Source of the DNA: Streptomyces sp. NBC_01716
Lineage (GTDB): Bacteria > Actinomycetota > Actinomycetes > Streptomycetales > Streptomycetaceae
Direction: 5' to 3'
Length of the DNA stretch: 64,000 nt
Assembly: GCF_036248275.1 (NCBI RefSeq)
Contig: NZ_CP109181.1
Location: 6,634,001-6,698,000, forward strand
Both the position numbers and the translations under genes were made by a program. The notes under the pieces are model-generated. The model saw only the letters and a program-made list of their open reading frames with translations. It made no database searches and was not told where the DNA came from. This document shows, in pieces, positions 57,708 to 64,000 of the stretch. Each line of letters begins with the position of its first letter. Position 1 is the first letter of the stretch.

Positions 57708-58513
57708 GTGTGCTCGACGAGATCATCGAAGGCGTACGCGCCGACCTCGCGGAGCGGCAGGCGCGCGTCAGCCTCGACGAGCTCAAGGAGCGCGCGGGCA
57801 AGGCGCGGCCTGCCAAGGACGGCGTCGCCGCACTGCGCGGCGAGGGCGTCACGGTCATCTGCGAGGTCAAGCGCTCCAGCCCCTCCAAGGGCGCGCTGGC
57901 CGCGATCGCCGACCCCGCCGGACTGGCCGCCGACTACGAGGCGGGCGGCGCCGCCGCCATCTCCGTACTGACCGAGCAGCGCCGCTTCGGCGGCTCGCTC
58001 GCCGACCTCGAAGCCGTACGGGCCAGGGTCGACATCCCCGTCCTGCGCAAGGACTTCATCGTCACGGCGTACCAGCTGTGGGAGGCGCGCGCGTACGGCG
58101 CCGACCTCGCCCTGCTGATCGTCGCCGCCCTGGAGCAGCCCGCGCTCGTCTCGCTCATCGAGCGCGCCGAGTCCATCGGGCTGACCCCGATCGTCGAGGT
58201 GCACGACGAGGACGAGGTCGAGCGCGCGGTCGACGCGGGGGCGCGGGTCATCGGGGTCAACGCGCGCGACCTGAAGACGCTGAAGGTGGACCGCGGCACG
58301 TTCGAGCGGCTCGCCCCCGAGATCCCGGACGGCATCGTCAAGATCGCCGAGTCCGGTGTGCGCGGACCGCACGACCTCATCGCCTACGCCAACACGGGCG
58401 CCGACTCGGTGCTCGTCGGCGAGTCCCTGGTCACCGGGCGCGACCCGAAGACGGCGGTGGCCGATCTGGTCGCCGCGGGCGCGCACCCGGCCCTGCGGCA
58501 CGGGCGGAGCTGA
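57704..58513 (+). CDS. trpC: Indole-3-glycerol phosphate synthase TrpC
   Basis: (beta-alpha)8 enzyme closing the indole ring from CdRP. Seen: the catalytic Lys and Glu region VICEVKRSSPSKGAL, GAAAISVLTEQRRFGGSL, VLRKDFIVTAYQLWEARA with the second catalytic Lys, GLTPIVEVHDEDE, IGVNARDLKTLKVD, IAESGVRGPHDL and SVLVGESLV. The start is GTG at 57704 behind GGAAGGGGG; 269 residues. Monofunctional, so PRA isomerase must come from PriA. trpM follows after 6 bases. Confidence 0.95.
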   Translation: MSVLDEIIEGVRADLAERQARVSLDELKERAGKARPAKDGVAALRGEGVTVICEVKRSSPSKGALAAIADPAGLAADYEAGGAAAISVLTEQRRFGGSLADLEAVRARVDIPVLRKDFIVTAYQLWEARAYGADLALLIVAALEQPALVSLIERAESIGLTPIVEVHDEDEVERAVDAGARVIGVNARDLKTLKVDRGTFERLAPEIPDGIVKIAESGVRGPHDLIAYANTGADSVLVGESLVTGRDPKTAVADLVAAGAHPALRHGRS

Positions 58514-58519
58514 CCCCCG

Positions 58520-58732
58520 ATGCCCATCCCCGCCTCCGGACGCCCGGCCGTCGTGCCCGTGCCCCACGCGCCGCTGGCGCGCGGGTGCCGGCCGCGCGGC
58601 TGCCGGGCCCCCGCGCGGCGGGTGCACGGGCGGCGGGTGCGGTACGTGATCGGTGACGAACCCGGTCAGGTCAACGGGATGCGATGGCCCCGGGCCGCGC
58701 TCCGGCGAGGCCCTTCCGACCGCGACCACTGA
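58520..58732 (+). CDS. trpM: Small basic protein TrpM (TrpX) between trpC and trpB
   Basis: A 70-residue Arg/Pro/Gly-rich protein at the position of TrpM of S. coelicolor, described as a modulator of tryptophan synthesis and differentiation. Seen: a Pro-rich start (MPIPASGRPAVVPVPHAP), a middle with two Cys (GCRPRGCRAP), and what looks like the conserved core VHGRRVRYVIGDEPGQVNG. The ATG at 58520 is 6 bases after the trpC stop, with no strong ribosome site. Codon pattern is less biased than in neighbours. The name rests on position plus the core motif. Confidence 0.62.
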   Translation: MPIPASGRPAVVPVPHAPLARGCRPRGCRAPARRVHGRRVRYVIGDEPGQVNGMRWPRAALRRGPSDRDH

Positions 58733-58884
58733 GCCCAGGCGGACACCCGCCGCGGCGACACACGCCCGGAAGACCGGTCCACGACCCACGCCCCTCCCGG
58801 CCCACGCCGGTCACGGGGCGGCCTTGCCCATGGCGCCCACGGTGCACCCACCCGTCGCTCCGCCGCTCCATGAGGAGATCATCC

Positions 58885-60150
58885 GTGACGTCCGCTCCCA
58901 CCACTTCTTCCGGTTCTTCCGGTTTCTTCATTCCCGACCCCGAGGGCCTGAGTCCGAACACCGACGGCTACTTCGGCGCGTACGGCGGCAAGTTCATCCC
59001 CGAAGCGCTCGTCGCCGCCGTGGACGAGGTCGCCGTCGAGTACGAGAAGGCCAAGGGCGACCCCGCCTTCGCCGACGAGCTCAACGACCTCATGGTCAAC
59101 TACACCGGCCGCCCCAGCGCCCTCACCGAGGTCCCGCGGTTCGCCGAGGAGGCCGGCGGCGCCCGGGTCTTCCTCAAGCGGGAGGACCTGAACCACACCG
59201 GGTCCCACAAGATCAACAATGTGCTCGGCCAGGCGCTGCTCACCAGGCGCATGGGCAAGACCCGCGTCATCGCCGAGACCGGCGCCGGACAGCACGGCGT
59301 CGCCACCGCGACCGCCTGCGCGCTGTTCGGGCTCGAATGCACCATCTACATGGGCGAGATCGACACCGAGCGCCAGGCGCTGAACGTCGCCCGCATGCGG
59401 ATGCTCGGCGCCGAGGTCGTACCGGTCAGGTCCGGCAGCCGCACCCTGAAGGACGCCATCAACGAGGCGTTCCGCGACTGGGTCGCCAACGTGGACCGTA
59501 CGCACTACCTCTTCGGCACCGTCGCCGGACCGCACCCCTTCCCCGCGATGGTGCGGGACTTCCACCGCGTCATCGGCGTCGAGGCGCGCCGCCAGATCCT
59601 TCAGCGGGCGGGCCGGCTGCCCGACGCCGCCGTCGCCTGTGTGGGAGGCGGGTCCAACGCGATCGGTCTCTTCCACGCGTTCCTCGCCGACGACGACGTA
59701 CGGCTGGTGGGCTGCGAGCCGGCCGGTCACGGCATCGCGAGCGGCGAACACGCGGCCACGCTGAGCGCGGGCGAGCCCGGCATCCTGCACGGTTCGCGGT
59801 CCTACGTCCTCCAGGACGAGGAGGGCCAGATCACCGAGCCGTACTCGATCTCGGCCGGACTCGACTACCCGGGCATCGGCCCCGAGCACGCGTACCTCAA
59901 GGACAGCGGGCGCGGCGAGTACCGCGCCGTGACCGACGACGACGCGATGAAGGCCCTGCTGCTGCTCTCCCGCACCGAGGGCATCATTCCGGCCATCGAG
60001 AGCGCGCACGCGCTCGCCGGGGCGCTGGAGGTCGGCCGTGAGCTGGGGAAGGACGGCCTGATCGTCGTCAACCTCTCCGGGCGCGGCGACAAGGACATGG
60101 ACACCGCCGCCCGCTACTTCGGGCTGTACGACGAGGAGAGCGCCAAGTGA
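58885..60150 (+). CDS. trpB: Tryptophan synthase beta subunit TrpB
   Basis: PLP enzyme joining indole and serine to make tryptophan. Seen: GYFGAYGGKFIPEAL, GRPSALTEVPRFAEE, the PLP-binding Lys109 in LNHTGSHKINNVLGQAL, ETGAGQHGVATATACAL, the phosphate-binding loop CVGGGSNAIGLFHAF, GCEPAGHG, and NLSGRGDKDMDT at the C-terminus. The GTG at 58885 follows GAGGAG; 421 residues. The stop overlaps the trpA start (GTGA). The 152-base gap after trpM holds no other gene that I can see. Confidence 0.97.
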   Translation: MTSAPTTSSGSSGFFIPDPEGLSPNTDGYFGAYGGKFIPEALVAAVDEVAVEYEKAKGDPAFADELNDLMVNYTGRPSALTEVPRFAEEAGGARVFLKREDLNHTGSHKINNVLGQALLTRRMGKTRVIAETGAGQHGVATATACALFGLECTIYMGEIDTERQALNVARMRMLGAEVVPVRSGSRTLKDAINEAFRDWVANVDRTHYLFGTVAGPHPFPAMVRDFHRVIGVEARRQILQRAGRLPDAAVACVGGGSNAIGLFHAFLADDDVRLVGCEPAGHGIASGEHAATLSAGEPGILHGSRSYVLQDEEGQITEPYSISAGLDYPGIGPEHAYLKDSGRGEYRAVTDDDAMKALLLLSRTEGIIPAIESAHALAGALEVGRELGKDGLIVVNLSGRGDKDMDTAARYFGLYDEESAK

Positions 60151-60959
60151 GCGGGAACATCCAGCTGTTGAGCGACACCCTCGCGGCGGCGCGGAGCGAG
60201 GGGCGCGCCGCGCTCATCGCCTATCTGCCGGCCGGATTCCCGACGGTGGACGGCGGCATCGACGCCGTGAAGGCCGTCCTCGACGGCGGCGCCGACGTCG
60301 TCGAGATCGGGCTGCCGCACAGCGACCCGGTGCTCGACGGCCCCGTCATCCAGACCGCCGACGACATCGCCCTCAAGGGCGGCGTGAAGATCGCGGACGT
60401 GATGCGTACGGTCCGCGAGGCGTACGAGGCCACCGGGAAGCCCGTGCTGGTCATGACGTACTGGAACCCGATCGACCGGTACGGCATCGAGCGCTTCACC
60501 ACCGAGCTGGCCGAGGCGGGCGGCGCCGGGTGCATCCTGCCCGACCTGCCCGTGCAGGAGTCCGACGTGTGGCGGCAGCACGCCGAGAAGCAGGGCCTCG
60601 CCACCGTCTTCGTGGTCGCGCCCAGCAGCAGGGACGACCGGCTCGCGAAGATCACCTCCGCCGGCTCCGGGTTCGTCTACGCCGCCTCCCTGATGGGTGT
60701 CACCGGCACCCGGCAGTCGGTGGGCGCGCAGGCCCAGGACCTGGTGCGGCGGACCCGCGCCACCACCGATCTGCCGGTGTGCGTGGGGCTCGGGGTCTCC
60801 GACGCGGCGCAGGCCGCCGAGGTCGCCTCGTTCGCCGACGGGGTCATCGTCGGCTCGGCCTTCGTCAAGCTGATGCTGGACGCGCCCGACACCGGGGCGG
60901 GAGTCCTCGCGGTCCGCGGGCTCGCCGCCGACCTGGCGGAAGGCGTTCGCAAGCGCTGA
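60147..60959 (+). CDS. trpA: Tryptophan synthase alpha subunit TrpA
   Basis: (beta-alpha)8 enzyme releasing indole from indole-3-glycerol phosphate and channelling it to TrpB. Seen: LIAYLPAGFPTVDGG, the catalytic Glu in VVEIGLPHSDPVLDGP, the catalytic Asp in CILPDLPVQES, VFVVAPSSRDDRLAKI, YAASLMGVTGTRQ, and VGLGVSDAAQAAEV. It has 270 residues. The GTG start overlaps trpB. A terminator 33 bases after the stop ends the trp operon. Confidence 0.96.
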   Translation: MSGNIQLLSDTLAAARSEGRAALIAYLPAGFPTVDGGIDAVKAVLDGGADVVEIGLPHSDPVLDGPVIQTADDIALKGGVKIADVMRTVREAYEATGKPVLVMTYWNPIDRYGIERFTTELAEAGGAGCILPDLPVQESDVWRQHAEKQGLATVFVVAPSSRDDRLAKITSAGSGFVYAASLMGVTGTRQSVGAQAQDLVRRTRATTDLPVCVGLGVSDAAQAAEVASFADGVIVGSAFVKLMLDAPDTGAGVLAVRGLAADLAEGVRKR

Positions 60960-60991
60960 CGGGTGCGGTAGCTCATACGGGTGGACATGGG

Positions 60992-61021
60992 ACCGGGGAG
61001 GTGCGTACGTGCCTCCCCGGT
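60992..61021 (+). terminator. Terminator after trpA
   Basis: ACCGGGGAGG (60992-61001) and CCTCCCCGGT (61012-61021) form a perfect 10-base stem around a 10-base loop containing the palindrome CGTACG; T-rich TTCGTT follows. It ends 13 bases before the next start codon. Confidence 0.7.
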
Positions 61022-61034
61022 TCGTTGCTGAGGC

Positions 61035-61880
61035 GTGAGCGAGAAGAACCGTGAGGCAAAGAGGAGCGCCCGAGAGCGGCTCCAGGAGCAGCGTGAGCGG
61101 GACAAGAAGCGGGAGCGGCGCAGGCGCACTCTCGTCGTCTCGGCGGCGGTGGTGGGCGTGCTGGGTGTGGCGGCGGCGATCGGACTCGTCGCGAGCAACG
61201 CGAACGAGGACAAGGGCGAGAGAGGCGCCGCGGGCCCCGTTCTCGCGCCGTCGGGCGCACAGGGCAAGGACGAGCTGTCGATCCCGGTGGGCAAGGCCGA
61301 CGCCCCGTCGACCCTCACCGTGTGGGAGGACTTCCGCTGTCCGGCCTGCGCCCAGTTCGAGAACGCGTTCAGGGACACGATCAAGGAGCTGGAGACCGAC
61401 GGTCAGCTCAAGGTCGACTACCACCTCGCCACGATCATCGACGGCAACATGGGTGGTACGGGCTCGCTGCGCGCGGCCAACGCGGCGGCCTGCGCCCAGG
61501 ACGCGGGCAAGTTCGCGCCGTACCACGACACGCTCTTCCAGAATCAGCCGCCGGAGCCCGACGACGCCTTCGCTGACAACGCGCGGCTGCTGGAGCTCGC
61601 GGGCAAGGCCGACGGCCTGGAGTCGGCCCCCGGCTTCCGTCAGTGCGTGGAGGACGGCAAGCACGACAAATGGGTGATGAACTCGAACGCGGCGTTCCAG
61701 AAGGGCGGCTTCAGCGGCACGCCGACCGTCCTGCTCAACGGTGAATCGGTCTTCCCCAAGAAGGGCGCCGAGAACATCACTCCGGACAACTTCAAGAGGT
61801 GGGTCAGGGAGGCCAACAAGGGCAAGCAGCCGGGCACCGCACCGGCGACGCCCCCGGACACCGGGGCCTCTCCCTCCTGA
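61035..61880 (+). CDS. DsbA-like thiol-disulfide protein, membrane-anchored (second copy)
   Basis: Predicted extracytoplasmic thioredoxin-fold oxidoreductase. Seen: a very basic coiled N-terminus (residues 1-33), a membrane anchor (TLVVSAAVVGVLGVAAAIGL), an Asp/Gly linker, the active-site CPAC in FRCPACAQFENAF, an inserted helical domain, and the cis-Pro segment FSGTPTVLLNG. The C-terminal tail is Pro/Thr-rich. It has 281 residues and starts with GTG at 61035. Same layout as the protein at 30303-31118, so the two are paralogues. It lies between trpA and lgt. Confidence 0.88.
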   Translation: MSEKNREAKRSARERLQEQRERDKKRERRRRTLVVSAAVVGVLGVAAAIGLVASNANEDKGERGAAGPVLAPSGAQGKDELSIPVGKADAPSTLTVWEDFRCPACAQFENAFRDTIKELETDGQLKVDYHLATIIDGNMGGTGSLRAANAAACAQDAGKFAPYHDTLFQNQPPEPDDAFADNARLLELAGKADGLESAPGFRQCVEDGKHDKWVMNSNAAFQKGGFSGTPTVLLNGESVFPKKGAENITPDNFKRWVREANKGKQPGTAPATPPDTGASPS

Positions 61881-61906
61881 GCCGGCGGGCCGCGCGGGGG
61901 CTTTTT
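61879..61906 (+). terminator. Possible terminator after the second DsbA-like gene
   Basis: AGCC and GGCT flank a GC-rich segment and are followed by five T residues (61902-61906). The stem is short and irregular, so support is limited to the T-run and position. Confidence 0.35.
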
Positions 61907-61966
61907 CGCGCGGGCTCGTTATCCATACGTTGCCGGGCGGGTTGCCGTACTCCCCGCCCGGCACGG

Positions 61967-61972
61967 TAGCGT
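61967..61972 (+). promoter_or_regulatory. -10-like element of lgt
   Basis: TAGCGT ends 10 bases before the lgt ATG; no ribosome-binding site is seen in between. Confidence 0.3.
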
Positions 61973-61982
61973 CGGAACCGCC

Positions 61983-62951
61983 ATGGAATTTGCCTATATC
62001 CCCAGTCCGTCGAGCGGCGTGGTCCATCTCGGACCGCTTCCGCTGCGCGGCTATGCGTTCTGCATCATTCTCGGTGTCTTCGTCGCCGTCTGGTACGGCA
62101 ACAAGCGCTGGATCGCCCGCGGCGGCAAGGCCGGCACCGTGGCCGACATCTCCGTCTGGGCCGTGCCCTTCGGACTTGTCGGCGGCCGGCTCTACCACGT
62201 GATCACCGACTACCAGCTGTACTTCAGCGACGGTAAGAACTGGGTCGACGCCTTCAAGATCTGGGAGGGCGGCCTCGGAATCTGGGGCGCGATCGCCTTC
62301 GGCGCCGTCGGCGCGTGGATCGGCTGTCGCCGCCGGGGCATCCCGCTGCCCGCGTACGCGGACGCCATCGCACCCGCGATCGTGCTGGCCCAGGCCATCG
62401 GCCGCTGGGGCAACTGGTTCAACCAGGAGCTGTACGGCAAGGCCACCGATCTGCCGTGGGCCGTGGAGATCTCCGACGGGGTGAACCGCGAGGGCGGTAC
62501 GTACCACCCGACGTTCCTCTACGAGTCGCTGTGGTGCGTCGGCGTCGCGCTGCTCGTGGTCTGGGCCGACCGCCGCTTCAAGCTCGGCCACGGACGCGCC
62601 TTCGCGCTCTACGTCGCCGCGTACTGTGTAGGCCGGTCCTGGATCGAGTACATGCGCGTCGACGAGGCGCACCACGTGCTGGGGCTCCGCCTCAACGTGT
62701 GGACCGCGATCATCGTCTTCGTCCTCGCGGTGGTCTACATCGTGATCTCGGCGCGGATTCGCCCGGGTCGCGAGGAGATCGTCGAGCCGGACCGCGAGAC
62801 GCTCGGCAAGGACGCGAAGGCCAAGACCGAGGACGGCGACGCCGAGGTCGAGCTCAAGAAGGGCGACGAGCCCGAGACGGCCGGGGCCGGGGCGGATGCC
62901 GCCCCGGACGCGGAGAGCAGCTCCGACACCGCGGCGGCCAAGAACGCCTGA
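61983..62951 (+). CDS. lgt: Prolipoprotein diacylglyceryl transferase Lgt
   Basis: Membrane enzyme that transfers diacylglycerol to the lipobox Cys of prolipoproteins, before LspA (present at 21674) acts. Seen: seven hydrophobic segments, GFVGGRLYHVITD-like loop (here FGLVGGRLYHVITDY), IWGGGIG-like segment as EGGLGIWGA, the Lgt signature GRWGNWFNQELYG, HPTFLYESLW, and GRSWIEYMRVDEAH with the catalytic-region Arg and Glu. The C-terminus carries an acidic/Lys tail of about 60 residues (EVELKKGDE). The ATG at 61983 gives 322 residues. Confidence 0.96.
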   Translation: MEFAYIPSPSSGVVHLGPLPLRGYAFCIILGVFVAVWYGNKRWIARGGKAGTVADISVWAVPFGLVGGRLYHVITDYQLYFSDGKNWVDAFKIWEGGLGIWGAIAFGAVGAWIGCRRRGIPLPAYADAIAPAIVLAQAIGRWGNWFNQELYGKATDLPWAVEISDGVNREGGTYHPTFLYESLWCVGVALLVVWADRRFKLGHGRAFALYVAAYCVGRSWIEYMRVDEAHHVLGLRLNVWTAIIVFVLAVVYIVISARIRPGREEIVEPDRETLGKDAKAKTEDGDAEVELKKGDEPETAGAGADAAPDAESSSDTAAAKNA

Positions 62952-62997
62952 CGGCTGCGACAGCCAGGCAGGGTTTGCCAGACACGGTCCAAAGGGC

Positions 62998-63029
62998 CGC
63001 CGGACCTCCTCAGGAGGCCCGGCGGATCT
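62998..63029 (+). terminator. Terminator after lgt
   Basis: CCGCCGG (62998-63004) pairs with CCGGCGG (63020-63026) and the inner CCTCCT with AGGAGG (63013-63018), then ATCTTT. It lies 46 bases after the stop and may also serve the convergent gene. Confidence 0.65.
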
Positions 63030-63152
63030 TTCGTGTGCCCGCCTGACGGGCGCGCGTCGGCCCGCCGGGGGCGGATAGCTCGTTGGCCCGGTTTCGGCAA
63101 CGCCGGGAGCGTGCCAGGCTGAGACGTCGGGCACGGAGGCCCATTCGGGCCG

Positions 63153-63995
63153 TCAGTTCTGCAGCACGCCCCGTTCGCGGGCCGCCAGGGTGAGTGTGTG
63201 GTGAGCCGCCGTGACGATCGCCGCGTCCACGAAGCGGCCGTCCGGCAGTGCCAGCGCACCCGCGTCCTTCGACGCCGCCTCGACGATCTCCGTGGCCGAC
63301 TCGATCTCCCGCGCCGTCGGGAGATACGCGCGTTCGATCACCGGCAGCTGGCGCGGGTGGATCGCGGAGCGCCCGAAGAAGCCCAGCGAGCGCCCGTGCG
63401 CGCACGAGGCCGCCAGCCCCTCCAGGTCCCGCACATCCGGGAAGACGGACTGGGCCGGCGCCGGCAGACCGGCGGCCCGTGCCGCCACCACGACGCGGCT
63501 GCGCGGCCAGTCGAGCCCGGCGTCGTTCCGTACCCCCAGATCGGCGCGGAGGTCGGCCTCGCCGAGTGCGATCCCCCGCAGGAGGGGATGGGCCGCGGCG
63601 ATGGCGTGGGCGTTCTCGATGGCGAGGGCCGACTCCAGCAGCGCGTACAGCGGGACGCCCGGGGCCATGGCCGCGGCCCGGCGGATGTCCGACGCGTGCG
63701 TGACCTTCGGCAGCCGCAGCCCCGCCAGACCGGGGAGGCCGGCCAGCACGGGGATGTCGGCGTCGCAGGCGACACGGACATGGACCGGGGTCGCGCCGGG
63801 GGAGGCCAGCAGGTCGGCCGTCGCGGCGCGCGCGTACTCCCGGCGGTCGGTGGCGACCGCGTCCTCCAGATCGACGATCACCGCGTCGGCTCCGGCGGCG
63901 AGCGCCTTCTGTACGACGTCGGGCCGGTCCCCGGGCACGTACAGCCAGGTGAGCGGGGCGTGCGGCGGGCACGTCGGGTGCGGACGTCCCGGCAC
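63153..63995 (-). CDS. HpcH/HpaI aldolase / citrate lyase beta-like (CitE) protein
   Basis: (beta-alpha)8 enzyme of the CitE-like family acting on acyl-CoA or free hydroxy-dicarboxylates. Seen: LTWLYVPGDRPDVVQKAL, the metal-ligand strand GADAVIVDLEDAV, VHVRVACDAD, LRLPKVTHASDIRRA, LYALLESALAIENAHAIA with the metal-binding Glu, IALGEADLRADLGV with the Asp, and GFFGRSAIHPRQLPVI. The GTG at 63995 gives 280 residues, a fair length. The window ends 5 bases further, so a start outside cannot be excluded. It is convergent with lgt. The exact substrate is unknown. Confidence 0.85.
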   Translation of the reverse strand: MPGRPHPTCPPHAPLTWLYVPGDRPDVVQKALAAGADAVIVDLEDAVATDRREYARAATADLLASPGATPVHVRVACDADIPVLAGLPGLAGLRLPKVTHASDIRRAAAMAPGVPLYALLESALAIENAHAIAAAHPLLRGIALGEADLRADLGVRNDAGLDWPRSRVVVAARAAGLPAPAQSVFPDVRDLEGLAASCAHGRSLGFFGRSAIHPRQLPVIERAYLPTAREIESATEIVEAASKDAGALALPDGRFVDAAIVTAAHHTLTLAARERGVLQN

Positions 63996-64000
63996 GGCTG

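Noticed and set aside
60114..63134. A 1006-codon minus-strand open frame opposite trpA, the DsbA-like gene and lgt
   Set aside because: It spans three well-supported plus-strand genes and their intergenic gaps and encodes a low-complexity product; it is a GC-bias artefact.

Overview
The window is a GC-rich (roughly 70% or more) stretch of actinobacterial chromosome that I read as Streptomyces. The evidence is the frequent GTG starts, the C/G-ending codons, an intact division and cell wall (dcw) cluster without ftsA or murC, the order ftsQ-ftsZ-ylmD-ylmE-sepF-ylmG-divIVA, a T-box leader before ileS, the dual-function isomerase priA inside the his operon, and trpC-trpM-trpB-trpA. Gene order from the dcw cluster through ileS, dnaE, his and trp to lgt looks like the conserved core arrangement of Streptomyces. 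I see no prophage, insertion sequence, CRISPR array, tRNA or rRNA.

Region 1 (1-16.6 kb) is the dcw cluster on the plus strand: ftsI (its 5' end lies outside the window), murE, murF, mraY, murD, ftsW, murG, ftsQ, ftsZ, ylmD, ylmE, sepF, ylmG and divIVA. It makes and flips lipid II, builds the Z-ring and divisome, and marks the growing pole. Many genes overlap by four bases. The ftsQ-ftsZ gap carries two perfect inverted repeats. Region 2 (16.6-25.1 kb) starts with a 0.46 kb repeat-rich block bracketed by a long inverted repeat. Then come ileS (minus strand, T-box leader), a DksA-like gene that has lost one zinc ligand, lspA, rluD, a GNAT gene and a secreted GH5 cellulase with a clear promoter and palindrome.

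Region 3 (25.1-46.4 kb) is mixed housekeeping: an Na+/H+ antiporter, MscS channel, dienelactone hydrolase, Ser/Thr kinase, DsbA-like protein, a membrane protein, a DUF2252 protein, dnaE (with an internal switch in codon usage), a small basic protein, an NYN-domain protein, an ABC-2 exporter pair split by 0.68 kb of apparently non-coding low-complexity DNA, a DUF2567-type protein, YbaK, a LON-domain protein, a repeat-like protein and a beta-helix-like membrane protein.

Region 4 (46.6-64 kb) holds amino acid biosynthesis. hisD-hisC-hisB-small membrane gene-hisH-priA-ridA-hisF is tightly coupled. It is followed by a regulator that has lost its N-terminus, a TIGR03085-type protein (minus strand), hisI, trpE, three small membrane protein genes, trpC, trpM, trpB and trpA. 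A second DsbA-like protein, lgt and a CitE-like lyase (cut close to its start by the window end) complete the window. PriA links the two pathways, because no separate hisA or trpF is seen.

A recurring pattern is a -10-like hexamer 6-10 bases before a start codon with no Shine-Dalgarno sequence, which suggests many leaderless transcripts. I found no obvious new multi-gene system. The best leads are the altered DksA zinc site, the truncated regulator, the dnaE codon mosaic, the divIVA-ileS repeat block and the ftsZ upstream palindromes.
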